From positions 62,001 through 126,000 of the forward strand of contig CAZNXJ010000015.1 of the NCBI GenBank assembly GCA_964577115.1: a stretch of DNA of 64,000 nucleotides, given 5' to 3'. Of the stretch, positions 56,548 through 64,000 are shown in pieces. The translations under genes and the position numbers were made by a program. This DNA comes from CAZNXJ01 sp964577115 (lineage in GTDB: Bacteria; Planctomycetota; Planctomycetia; Pirellulales; Pirellulaceae). The notes beneath the pieces are model-generated. The model searched no databases, was not told the DNA's origin, and worked only from the letters and a program-made list of their open reading frames with translations. The first letter of the stretch is position 1, and the number at the start of each line of letters is the position of its first letter.

Positions 56548-57393
56548 ATGAAGATGCGATTTACGATTCGCCTATTGATCACGTTGTTTACTTTCTGGCT
56601 CCTGCCGATAGGGGCATTTGCCGTGGAACTGATCGCGCATCGCGGTGCCTCCTACGATGCCCCGGAGAACACGCTGCCCGCCGTGCAGCTGGCATGGCAG
56701 CAGGCGCCCGAGGCCGTCGAGGTCGATATTCATTTATCGCGCGACGGTCAGATCGTCGTGATCCATGATGGGGACACGCAACGCGTGGCCGGGCGCGCGC
56801 GTCGCGTCGTCGATCAGGATTTGGCCGAGCTGCGGCAATTAGACGTTGGACGCTGGAAAGGCGAAAAGTGGGAAGGAACGGTAATTCCCACGTTGGCCGA
56901 GGTCGTTGCCACGATTCCGGACGGCAAGCGTTTGTTCATTGAAATAAAATGCGGCCCGGAAGTGGCACCCGAGCTACGGCGTGTGATCGAAGCGAGTGGC
57001 AAGTCGCCGAGCCATTTCGCGATCATCTCGTTCAATGAAAGCTCGCTGCGCGCTTCAAAGGCAGCACTGCCGGACATCGCGCATTACTTCCTGGCCGGAT
57101 ACCGGCAAAACCCGGACACGGGCGAATATCCCAAACTCGAACCGCTCATCGAGCTCGCGCGGGAGGCCGGTTTCGATGGCCTCGACCTGGACTACCATTG
57201 GCCGCTCGACCGTGAGTCTGTCGGGCAGCTCCACGCACTGGGCTTGTCGATCTACATCTACACAGTCAACGATCCCGAAGTCGCGCGCCGACTCCGCGAC
57301 GTCGGTGTCGACGGCATTACGACCGACCGCCCGGGCTGGCTGCGTGAACAGCTCGAACTGGAGGCTGCCGGTAGCGTGATGGGAATGCAATAG
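56548..57393 (+). CDS. Exported glycerophosphodiester phosphodiesterase (GDPD/GlpQ family)
   Basis: 281 residues from ATG 56548 (ATG 56554 is an alternative). A signal peptide spans residues 1-26 (LLITLFTFWLLPIGAFA). Catalytic motifs of the GDPD TIM barrel: AHRGASYDAPENT (His, Arg, Glu), EVDIHLSRDG (metal Glu and Asp), VIHD (second catalytic His) and LFIEIK (Glu). It hydrolyses glycerophosphodiesters to glycerol-3-phosphate plus alcohol. It points toward glpD, with stops only 12 bases apart; with glpK and glpD it supplies and consumes glycerol-3-phosphate. The length is that of the short bacterial GDPD group. Confidence 0.9.
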   Translation: MKMRFTIRLLITLFTFWLLPIGAFAVELIAHRGASYDAPENTLPAVQLAWQQAPEAVEVDIHLSRDGQIVVIHDGDTQRVAGRARRVVDQDLAELRQLDVGRWKGEKWEGTVIPTLAEVVATIPDGKRLFIEIKCGPEVAPELRRVIEASGKSPSHFAIISFNESSLRASKAALPDIAHYFLAGYRQNPDTGEYPKLEPLIELAREAGFDGLDLDYHWPLDRESVGQLHALGLSIYIYTVNDPEVARRLRDVGVDGITTDRPGWLREQLELEAAGSVMGMQ

Positions 57394-57405
57394 CCGGCAC
57401 GCTGA

Positions 57406-59010
57406 TCAAGCGAGCATGTAGTTGCGAGCCAGCGCGCGGTAGGCTTCGAGCTGTTCGGTCTGCCACTGGGCATCGCGCCCTAACTGTTCGGCCATCACGC
57501 GGGCCACGTGCGGGGCAGCTTCCAAGCTGGCGCGAGCATCCAGAAGTAAGGCACGCGTGCGACGAGCAAGCACGTCTTCCACGGTGCGCGCCATCTCGTG
57601 CCGCACCGCCCATACGACGTCTACCACCCGGTACGGGAACGCCGCGTGCAGCCGCTCGCCCCACTCGGGTCGTTCAGCGACGAGCAGCTCGACGGCAGGT
57701 GCATCCGTCCCGTACACGGTCGGCCACTGAAGTTCGGCGAGCAATGGATCATCGACCTCGGCATGCTCAGGAGCGCCGTGGAGCGGTAAGTCGCGAGTGC
57801 GGCAAGGGCGAACTTCGAGCCGCCCGACTTCGGCCGCTCGGTCGACTGCTTCTTCAGCCATGTGCCGGTACGTGGTCCATTTGCCGCCGGTGACCGAGAC
57901 GAGCCCCGACGGCGCCGTGAAGATGGCGTGGCCGCGCGACAGGTTTCGAGTGGCCACGTCGGACCCGCGCCGTAGTAGCGGGCGTACACCCACGAAGACA
58001 CTCCGTACATCATCGAGCTCCAGCCGACTCTCAAAATATTCCCGCGCGTGCCGCAGCAGAAAATCGATCTCGGTGTCGAGCGGCCGGGGTTCCAGTTCCG
58101 CGCCGTCGATGGGCGTGTCAGTGGTTCCAAGCAGCACGTGGCCGTACCAGGGAATGGCAAACAGGACGCGACCGTCATCGGTGCGTGGCACGACGATCGC
58201 CGACCTAGCGGGCAGCCGCTCCGAGTGGAAAACAAGATGCACGCCTTGGCTGAACCTCAGCAGCGGAACAGCCCCCCGCGTATCCAATTCACGGATAGTA
58301 TCTGTAAAGATCCCGGTCGCATTCACGAGCACCCGTGCGCGAATCTCCCAGCGTGAGCCTGTTTCGCCGTCTTCGACGAGCAGCCCTACCGCGCGGCCCC
58401 GGTCATGAATTAGTTCGACGGCGCGCACATAGTTCGCCACGGTCGCTCCGTGCTCCGCCGCGGTGCGTGCCAATGCGAGCGCGAGACGGGCGTCATCAAA
58501 CTGGCCATCGTAATACTGAATGCCGCCGCGAAGGGTCCGGGCAGCGCTTCCCGTCGTAACGCGCTGGACGCGCAGCGTTGGTGCCGCTTCGCGAACTGTG
58601 CGGGCGCCGAGCCAGCGCGTGGGACCGTGGCCGTGGCGACCGGCGAGCGCATCGTAGAACTTCAATCCGCCCCAGAAATACACGCGATCGAAGTGGGAGT
58701 AGCACGGCACGACGAACGGCTGCCATGCCGTCAGGTGCGGTGCATTGCGCATCACCCGATTCCGCTCGTGAAGCGCTTCGAACACCAGTCTCCATTGGAA
58801 TTGCTCAAGATAGCGTATGCCTCCGTGCACCAGCTTCGTGCTGCGGCTCGATGTTCCCTTGGCGAAATCATGTTGTTCGATGAGCGCCGTCCGATAGCCG
58901 CGGGAGGCCGCATCGACAGCCGTTCCCAGCCCCGTTGCTCCGCCACCGATGATGACGATGTCCCAGGTACCACCGTCGCGTAGAGCGGCAATGGCCTGAG
59001 TGCGGTCCAT
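57406..59010 (-). CDS. glpD: Aerobic glycerol-3-phosphate dehydrogenase
   Basis: 534 residues. FAD-binding Rossmann motif IVIIGGGATGLGTAVDAASRG at the N-terminus, then KGTSSRSTKLVHGGIRYLE, characteristic of GlpD. VTGGKWTTYRHMAE near residue 360 closes the FAD site. A C-terminal DAO_C helical domain ends the protein. It oxidises glycerol-3-phosphate to dihydroxyacetone phosphate at the membrane, feeding electrons to quinone. Lies 69 bases after glpK on the same strand. No GlpF facilitator or GlpR repressor is in the window. Confidence 0.93.
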   Translation of the reverse strand: MDRTQAIAALRDGGTWDIVIIGGGATGLGTAVDAASRGYRTALIEQHDFAKGTSSRSTKLVHGGIRYLEQFQWRLVFEALHERNRVMRNAPHLTAWQPFVVPCYSHFDRVYFWGGLKFYDALAGRHGHGPTRWLGARTVREAAPTLRVQRVTTGSAARTLRGGIQYYDGQFDDARLALALARTAAEHGATVANYVRAVELIHDRGRAVGLLVEDGETGSRWEIRARVLVNATGIFTDTIRELDTRGAVPLLRFSQGVHLVFHSERLPARSAIVVPRTDDGRVLFAIPWYGHVLLGTTDTPIDGAELEPRPLDTEIDFLLRHAREYFESRLELDDVRSVFVGVRPLLRRGSDVATRNLSRGHAIFTAPSGLVSVTGGKWTTYRHMAEEAVDRAAEVGRLEVRPCRTRDLPLHGAPEHAEVDDPLLAELQWPTVYGTDAPAVELLVAERPEWGERLHAAFPYRVVDVVWAVRHEMARTVEDVLARRTRALLLDARASLEAAPHVARVMAEQLGRDAQWQTEQLEAYRALARNYMLA

Positions 59011-59079
59011 GGAACATCACCTGCTAAACAAACTCACGCGGCAAGACTTGGAATCGGACGCCCCGCGGATTCCGCTCGG

Positions 59080-60558
59080 TTATTCGCTACGGCGTGAAGC
59101 AGCGAGCGCTTGGGCCCAGCCAGCGAGCAGTCGCTCGACTTCGGCCGTCTTCATCTTCGGCCGGAACGTCGTTTCCGCCTGCCATTGGCGAGCGATATCG
59201 GCCTGGCTTTTCCAAAAGCCAACAGCGAGTCCCGCGAGGCACGCGGCCCCGAGTGCCGTCGTTTCCATGATGCGAGGGCGCACGACCGGGGTGCGTAGAA
59301 TGTCGGCCTGAAACTGCATGAGCAGGTTGTTAACAGATGCGCCCCCGTCCGCGCGCAGCTGCTTTAGTTTGAGTCCCGCATCCCGCTGCATCGCTTGCAG
59401 GACTTCGTACACCTGATACGCGATGCCTTCGAGCGCCGCGCGAGCCAGGTGCGCGGCTGTCGTGCCGCGTGTCAGACCCGTGATGGCTCCGCGCGCATAC
59501 GGATCCCAATGCGGCGCTCCCAGCCCGGCAAACGCCGGCACGAAGTACACACCACCGTTGTCAGGAACCTGGCTCGCCAGCTTCTCGATTTCGGACGAGC
59601 TGGGGATCAGCCCCAGCCCGTCGCGCAGCCACTGCGTAACCGCTCCGCCAATGAAGATGCTACCTTCCAGCGCGTATTCCGTGCGATCTCCCAACTTCCA
59701 CGCAATCGTCGTCACCAGACCGTTGCGCGAGCGGACGGGCGTCGTGCCGGTATGCATCAGCATGAAGCATCCCGTGCCATACGTGTTCTTGACCATCCCC
59801 GGCTGATGGCACGCCTGCCCGAACAAGGCGGCCTGCTGATCGCCGGCGATGCCGCTAATTGGCAACGTCGCGCCAAGCACATCGGTTTCGCCATACACCT
59901 CGCTACTCGATCGCACCTCGGGCAGCATCGCGTGCGGTATGTCGAACAGTTCGAGCAGCTTATCGTCCCAGCGGCCTTTGTGGATGTCGAACAACATCGT
60001 TCGCGATGCGTTCGTAACGTCGGTCACATGCACGCGGCCGCCGGTCAACTTCCAGATCAGCCACGTATCCACGGTGCCAAACGCCACGCGGCCACGGCGT
60101 GCTCGCGCGCGGAGGCCCTTGACCTTCTGGAGCATCCACTGGGCCTTCGTCGCCGAAAAATATGCATCGATCACGAGGCCCGTTTTTCGCGTGACCATCC
60201 GTTCGGCGCCGGACTCGCGCAGCCGATCGCATTGTTCAGCGGTCCGCCGATCCTGCCACACGATTGCGTTGTGCAGCGGTTCGCCCGTGTCGCGGTCCCA
60301 TAGGAGCGTGGTCTCGCGCTGATTCGTGATCCCGATCGCCGCGATATCACTGGCGGCCGTCCCCGTGTTACGGCAGACGGCGCGCATCACATCGAGCTGC
60401 GATTGCCAGATCTCGTTCGGATCGTGTTCGACCCAGCCGGGACGGGGAAACAGCTGCTGGAATTCCTTTTGCGCCATTCCGGCAATGTTGCCGGTCCGAT
60501 CGAACAGGATTGCACGCGAACTGGTCGTGCCTTGGTCGAGCGCCAAGATGTACTTCAT
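59080..60558 (-). CDS. glpK: Glycerol kinase
   Basis: 492 residues, the normal family length. FGGY motifs throughout: LALDQGTTSSRAILFD (phosphate 1), RPGWVEHDP, GITNQRETTLLWDR, DVTNASRTMLFDI, GIAGDQQAALFGQ and LRADGGASVNNLLMQFQAD (adenosine-binding). It phosphorylates glycerol to glycerol-3-phosphate with ATP. Its start lies only 27 bases after the stop of the DUF1501 gene at 60586, so a DUF1501-glpK-glpD transcript is likely. The residues match a typical bacterial GlpK with no missing motif. Confidence 0.95.
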   Translation of the reverse strand: MKYILALDQGTTSSRAILFDRTGNIAGMAQKEFQQLFPRPGWVEHDPNEIWQSQLDVMRAVCRNTGTAASDIAAIGITNQRETTLLWDRDTGEPLHNAIVWQDRRTAEQCDRLRESGAERMVTRKTGLVIDAYFSATKAQWMLQKVKGLRARARRGRVAFGTVDTWLIWKLTGGRVHVTDVTNASRTMLFDIHKGRWDDKLLELFDIPHAMLPEVRSSSEVYGETDVLGATLPISGIAGDQQAALFGQACHQPGMVKNTYGTGCFMLMHTGTTPVRSRNGLVTTIAWKLGDRTEYALEGSIFIGGAVTQWLRDGLGLIPSSSEIEKLASQVPDNGGVYFVPAFAGLGAPHWDPYARGAITGLTRGTTAAHLARAALEGIAYQVYEVLQAMQRDAGLKLKQLRADGGASVNNLLMQFQADILRTPVVRPRIMETTALGAACLAGLAVGFWKSQADIARQWQAETTFRPKMKTAEVERLLAGWAQALAASRRSE

Positions 60559-60585
60559 GTTGAATTGCGCAGCGGAGCAAGAAGT

Positions 60586-61923
60586 TCAGATCAGCTCACG
60601 CATCGGTGGCTTCTCGACGAGATACTGAGGCCGGCCGGTGGGGTCCACGATCGTCGTCGACGCCGGGTCGATACCCAATGCGTGATAGAGCGTCGCGTGG
60701 ATTTCCTGGAAGTGAACAGGCCGGTCGTTGGCATACTCGCCCAGCCGGTTGGTCGAGCCGATCACCTGGCCCGTGCGCAGGCCGCCACCCGCGATCAATG
60801 CGCAGCTGACTTGAGGCCAATGATCCCGGCCAGCATCCTTATTGATTCGCGGCGTGCGACCAAACTCGCCCCAGGCAATCACGGTCACGTCGTCGAGCAT
60901 CCCCCGGACGTCGAGGTCTTCGATCAAGGCGCTGAGCCCCTGGTCGAGCTTCGAACCATGATCGCGGACGAGGTCGAAGTTCCGGCCATGGCTGTCCCAC
61001 CGGCCGTAGGTCAACGTCACGCAGCGGACGCCGGCTTCCACCAGGCGGCGGGCGATGAGCAGGTGATCATTGCAGGTCGGCGCGCCGTCGTACTGGTACT
61101 GATACGGTTTGCCATCACCGTAGCGTTCGACGACGCGTGGATCTTCCTTCGAGAGATCGAGTGCATCGAGAAGCTTGCTCGACGTGAGCACGTCCAGTGC
61201 TTGCGAGGTGAATTCATCGAGCGCGGCGGCTTGCCCGGTGGTATCCGCCTCGCGCTGAAAGCGATCGAAGCTGACCAGTAGCTGCTTGCGGTCCTGCAAA
61301 CGTTCGAGCGTCAGCCCCGAAAGCTTCATGTTCTCCATGCCGGGACCATCCGGCTGAAACGGCCGGTACGCGGGACCGAGAAATCCTGGCTGACCGGGAT
61401 CCTTCCAAACGCCGACATTCGCCAGGCCCACGTAGGGCGGAACCGAGCGGTCGACGGGGCCAAGCAGCCGAGCGAGCGCGGAGCCCATGGCGGGCCGACC
61501 GCCGAGTGCTTCAAGGCTGTTCCGTGTCCAACCCGTATAGCACTGATACGGTTCGTGGCGATCCACGGCACCGACGACCGAGCGGATAATGGCGCATTTA
61601 TCCATCAGCGCGGCGATGCGCGGAAACGTTTCGCCAATCTGGATCCCAGGCACGTTGGTGGGAATCGGCTGAAACTCGCCGCGAATCTCCAGCGGCGCTT
61701 CGGTCTTGATGTCCCACATATCCTGGTGAGGCGGACCGCCGCCCAGGAAGACGTGGATCACGGATTTGTGACGAGCCGAGCGGCCTTGTAGCGCTTCAGC
61801 ACGCAGCAAATCGGCCAGCCCGAAAGCACCAGCGCCTAGCCCCAGAGACCCGATGCGTAAAAAGCTGCGACGCGAGATCCCGTCACACAGCGGCTTGTCA
61901 CCTCGCCCAAAGATTGTCAGCAT
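60586..61923 (-). CDS. DUF1501 domain protein with Tat signal, upstream of glpK
   Basis: 445 residues. Clear twin-arginine signal: SRRSFLRIGSLGLGAGAF. DUF1501 body: SVIHVFLGGGPPHQDMWDIK, AALMDKCAIIRSVVG, VIAWGEFGRTPR, and an RDHWP motif in place of the DHHP of the other two copies. There is no PSD1/DUF1553 gene beside it, unlike the copies at 22229 and 38413; instead it leads glpK and glpD. It is a distinct subgroup (shorter, QPDGPGMENMK region). The role is undetermined; exported, member of the alkaline-phosphatase-like superfamily. Confidence 0.88.
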   Translation of the reverse strand: MLTIFGRGDKPLCDGISRRSFLRIGSLGLGAGAFGLADLLRAEALQGRSARHKSVIHVFLGGGPPHQDMWDIKTEAPLEIRGEFQPIPTNVPGIQIGETFPRIAALMDKCAIIRSVVGAVDRHEPYQCYTGWTRNSLEALGGRPAMGSALARLLGPVDRSVPPYVGLANVGVWKDPGQPGFLGPAYRPFQPDGPGMENMKLSGLTLERLQDRKQLLVSFDRFQREADTTGQAAALDEFTSQALDVLTSSKLLDALDLSKEDPRVVERYGDGKPYQYQYDGAPTCNDHLLIARRLVEAGVRCVTLTYGRWDSHGRNFDLVRDHGSKLDQGLSALIEDLDVRGMLDDVTVIAWGEFGRTPRINKDAGRDHWPQVSCALIAGGGLRTGQVIGSTNRLGEYANDRPVHFQEIHATLYHALGIDPASTTIVDPTGRPQYLVEKPPMRELI

Positions 61924-62138
61924 AATTGCCTCACCTTCATGCGCAAGGATTCTTCCCTGAACACTCGAGCCCTATCGTATCCCCCGCATGGGCACTCGTC
62001 TACAACTAGAGAGCGTGCGAGGTCGAAAAACATACCCCGCGAAAAATGGGGGCCGCATGGCTGCATCAACCACTAACTTTGACATCGATCCACCTGCCAA
62101 TACACCGGCCATTTGATTTGCCACGAGGAGCATTTGCC

Positions 62139-63371
62139 ATGAGCTATTCGATAACGTGTCTGCGCGCCCGATGGGCGCTCCTTGCCTTGGTGCTGTTGTG
62201 CGGGTCAAGTTCGGCCGCCTTCGCCCAGGAAGCGGCGGGCGTGCGGTTTATTGCGGCGGACGATGCCACCTCTCCGGCGCGGGCCGCCGTTGTCCCGATG
62301 CAGGACCTGCTGCACACCGCGCAGCTCTTGCCGTTGAACGACCGCGGCGCCGTCGTCGAACCAGGAAACGCCGATCGGCAGCTCGAACAGCTCTTCGATA
62401 ATCTCGAGCGGCTCCTCCAGCAACATGACAGGAAACTGTCAGATGTGGTGAAGCTCCAGGCGTACGTTGCTCGGGGTGAACTGGCCGCGCCCTTTCGCCG
62501 TGAGCTGGCGAAGCGCTTCCCGCAGCAAGTGCCTCCCGTGACGTTTGTGGAAACGCCCTTGCCGGACGCGAAGGCGCAGGTCGCGTGTGACGTCGTCGCA
62601 GCGGCCGGCCGCGGGACCGAACGCGTGCAGCGGCTTGGCGATGCGGCAGCCGTCGGAGGGCGCAGCGGAGCCGCCGCGGCGCTCATGCCCGCGGGAACGC
62701 ACGTCTACATCTCCGGGCAGGCGGAACGGGGCGACGGCAGCCTCGCCGACGCAACGCGTCAAACCATGGCCAGCCTGGGAAAAACGCTTGAATTCCTCGG
62801 ACTCGAGCGTTCCGACGTGGTCCACGTGAAGGCCTTTCTGACGCCGATGAGCGACGTGGAGGCGTTTGAACGCGAGGTCGCGGCGTTCTTTGGCGATGAC
62901 CCCGCGGCACCCGTGGCGGTCGTCGAGTGGAATTCGTCGCTGCCCGTAGAAATTGAAATGGTTGTGTCGGGACGCTCGGCCCATTCGGCGGATGGAGACG
63001 TCGAATACCTGACGCCGACCGGCGTCACCGCCAGCCCCGTTTTCGCGCGGATCACGCGCTTCTCGGCCCCCAAGATCGTGTACCTGGGAGGAATCTATGG
63101 CGAGAAAGCAGGGGCAACGGGTGCCGAGCAGGTCACGAGCATTTTTGCGCAAATGCAGGCGACGCTCGAGGCCGCCGGCAGCGATCTGCGGCATCTCGCG
63201 AAGGCCACCTACTATGTCGCCACGGACGATAGCAGCAATCAGTTGAACGAGCTGCGTCCACGCTACTACGATCCGCAGCGGCCGCCCGCGGCCTCGAAGG
63301 CACCTGTGGCTGGCGTCGCTCGGGAAGGGGCCGACCTAACGGTCGACATGATTGCCGTGCCGAGCAAGTAG
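62139..63371 (+). CDS. Exported protein of three RidA (YjgF)-like domains
   Basis: 410 residues from ATG 62139, 8 bases after GAGGAG. A signal peptide covers residues 1-29 (LLALVLLCGSSSAAFA). Three RidA-like units follow: ~35-155 (LLHTAQLLPLNDRG, QQVPPVTFVE), ~175-290 (HVYISGQAERGDG, FGDDPAAPVAVVEW) and ~300-410 (IVYLGGIYG, ASKAPVAGV). In active RidA an Arg (Arg105 in Salmonella and E. coli) in the PARS segment is needed for imine deamination; the corresponding positions here read PVTF, PVAV and ASKA, so none carries it in my alignment by eye. Three fused copies would make an internal trimer, since RidA is a homotrimer. A secreted location is unusual for the family. Confidence 0.8.
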   Translation: MSYSITCLRARWALLALVLLCGSSSAAFAQEAAGVRFIAADDATSPARAAVVPMQDLLHTAQLLPLNDRGAVVEPGNADRQLEQLFDNLERLLQQHDRKLSDVVKLQAYVARGELAAPFRRELAKRFPQQVPPVTFVETPLPDAKAQVACDVVAAAGRGTERVQRLGDAAAVGGRSGAAAALMPAGTHVYISGQAERGDGSLADATRQTMASLGKTLEFLGLERSDVVHVKAFLTPMSDVEAFEREVAAFFGDDPAAPVAVVEWNSSLPVEIEMVVSGRSAHSADGDVEYLTPTGVTASPVFARITRFSAPKIVYLGGIYGEKAGATGAEQVTSIFAQMQATLEAAGSDLRHLAKATYYVATDDSSNQLNELRPRYYDPQRPPAASKAPVAGVAREGADLTVDMIAVPSK

Positions 63372-64000
63372 TGCGTCTCGAATCGTCCCACGCCAGCAGG
63401 CTGCCCGGAATGTTCAAGTACCGCGTCATTGAAGGCCACACTGCGGGTAAACATGTGCTCGTTACGGGCGGTGTCCATGGTGACGAGTTCGAGCCCATGG
63501 AGGCGATTCGCCAGTTAATGCGAACGATCGCGCCCGAGCGGCTGCGCGGGCGCGTGACGTTCGTTCCCGTGGTGAACGAACCCGCGTTCCAGCGCGGGAG
63601 TCGGACGGCTGAAGACGGACTCGACCTCGCTCGCACGTGCCCGGGACGGCCGGACGGTTCGATCACCGAGCGGATTGCGGATCGGTTGTCCGCCCTCATC
63701 CGCTCGGCGGATGCGTACGTGGATCTGCACACCGGCGGCACGCGTTTGAACGTGCTGCCGCTGTGCGGCTACGTACTGCATCCCGATCGCAGCATTCTCG
63801 ACCAGCAGCGAACGATGGCGCGGGCGTTCGGCCTGCCAATCATTTGGGGCACCGATCCGACACTCGAAGGCCGTTCGCTCTCGGTGGCCCGCGACGCCCG
63901 GATCCCAGCGATCTATGCTGAGTACCACGGCGCGGCGCAGTGCGATGTAGCGGGTGTCGCAGCGTACGTGGCGGGAGTACAGCGCGTCCTGCGAGAACTC
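63371..64000 (+). CDS. Succinylglutamate desuccinylase/aspartoacylase family protein, 3' end beyond the window
   Basis: 210 codons in the window, open to the edge. The GTG at 63371 shares its G with the upstream TAG stop; ATG 63410 is the alternative start. M14-like zinc amidohydrolase motifs: VLVTGGVHGDEFEP (zinc His and Glu), PVVNEPAFQRGSR, DLHTGG (third zinc ligand His) and AEYHG. No signal peptide, so cytoplasmic. The family removes N-acyl groups from amino acids (aspartate, succinylglutamate) or related amides. It is coupled to the exported RidA-like protein, whose small-molecule fold suggests a shared metabolite, but this is inference. Confidence 0.8.
   Translation, partial: MRLESSHASRLPGMFKYRVIEGHTAGKHVLVTGGVHGDEFEPMEAIRQLMRTIAPERLRGRVTFVPVVNEPAFQRGSRTAEDGLDLARTCPGRPDGSITERIADRLSALIRSADAYVDLHTGGTRLNVLPLCGYVLHPDRSILDQQRTMARAFGLPIIWGTDPTLEGRSLSVARDARIPAIYAEYHGAAQCDVAGVAAYVAGVQRVLREL

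Overview
The window is GC-rich bacterial chromosome that almost certainly comes from a member of the Planctomycetota (Pirellulales-like). The evidence is the protein families. There are two PSCyt1-DUF1549-DUF1553 ('PSD1') cytochrome-like giants, each paired with a DUF1501 protein, plus a third DUF1501. There is also a DUF1559 prepilin-like protein, a Ser/Thr kinase fused to a sulfatase-modifying-factor domain, a WD40/caspase-fold giant, a WXXGXW-repeat protein and a secreted TTYYAP-repeat protein. I found no rRNA, tRNA, CRISPR array, insertion sequence or prophage. A 100-N assembly gap lies at 14411-14510 inside a coding tandem repeat.

Layout. 1-8350: the tail of an outer-membrane beta-barrel gene, a giant WD40/pseudo-caspase gene (-) and, divergent from it, a transmembrane kinase-FGE gene (+). 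8425-16825: an MFS transporter, a repeat-rich secreted protein, a dimethylformamidase-like protein with an SGNH hydrolase, and a WXXGXW-repeat protein. 17125-22167: a small-molecule cluster (class III aminotransferase, SDR, Gfo/Idh/MocA oxidoreductase, two HpcH/HpaI aldolases) that looks like metabolism of a keto-deoxy sugar acid or surface sugar. 22229-26925: DUF1501 + PSD1 pair (-). 27183-33301: a multi-PAS hybrid histidine kinase and an S9 peptidase resembling chloroplast glutamyl endopeptidase. 33583-39912: a HEAT-repeat protein and the second PSD1 + DUF1501 pair (+). 40097-41744: a lipoprotein and a DUF1559 pseudopilin-like protein (-).

41962-48019 is the most unusual part. It is a tightly coupled three-gene operon (4-base and 1-base overlaps) encoding a membrane-anchored PQQ-type beta-propeller, a dikinase laid out like rifampicin phosphotransferase (ATP-grasp, unknown middle domain, phospho-histidine swivel domain, no PEP/pyruvate TIM barrel), and a small membrane protein resembling the EMC3/TMCO1/DUF106 branch of the Oxa1 insertase superfamily. 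A sodium:solute symporter follows. I know of no described system with this combination, and its function is unknown.

50298-56451: an HlyD/MacA-like adaptor, a MacB-like permease without a fused or adjacent ATPase, and an unusually long TolC-family protein, together a putative tripartite exporter. 56548-61923: an exported glycerophosphodiester phosphodiesterase facing a DUF1501-glpK-glpD operon (glycerol/glycerophosphodiester use). 62139-64000: an exported protein of three RidA-like domains, all apparently lacking the catalytic arginine, followed by a one-base-overlapping succinylglutamate desuccinylase/aspartoacylase-family gene cut by the window end.

Functions are assigned from sequence motifs read by eye. 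No database search was run. Start codons were moved downstream where a Shine-Dalgarno-like site or signal peptide supported it.
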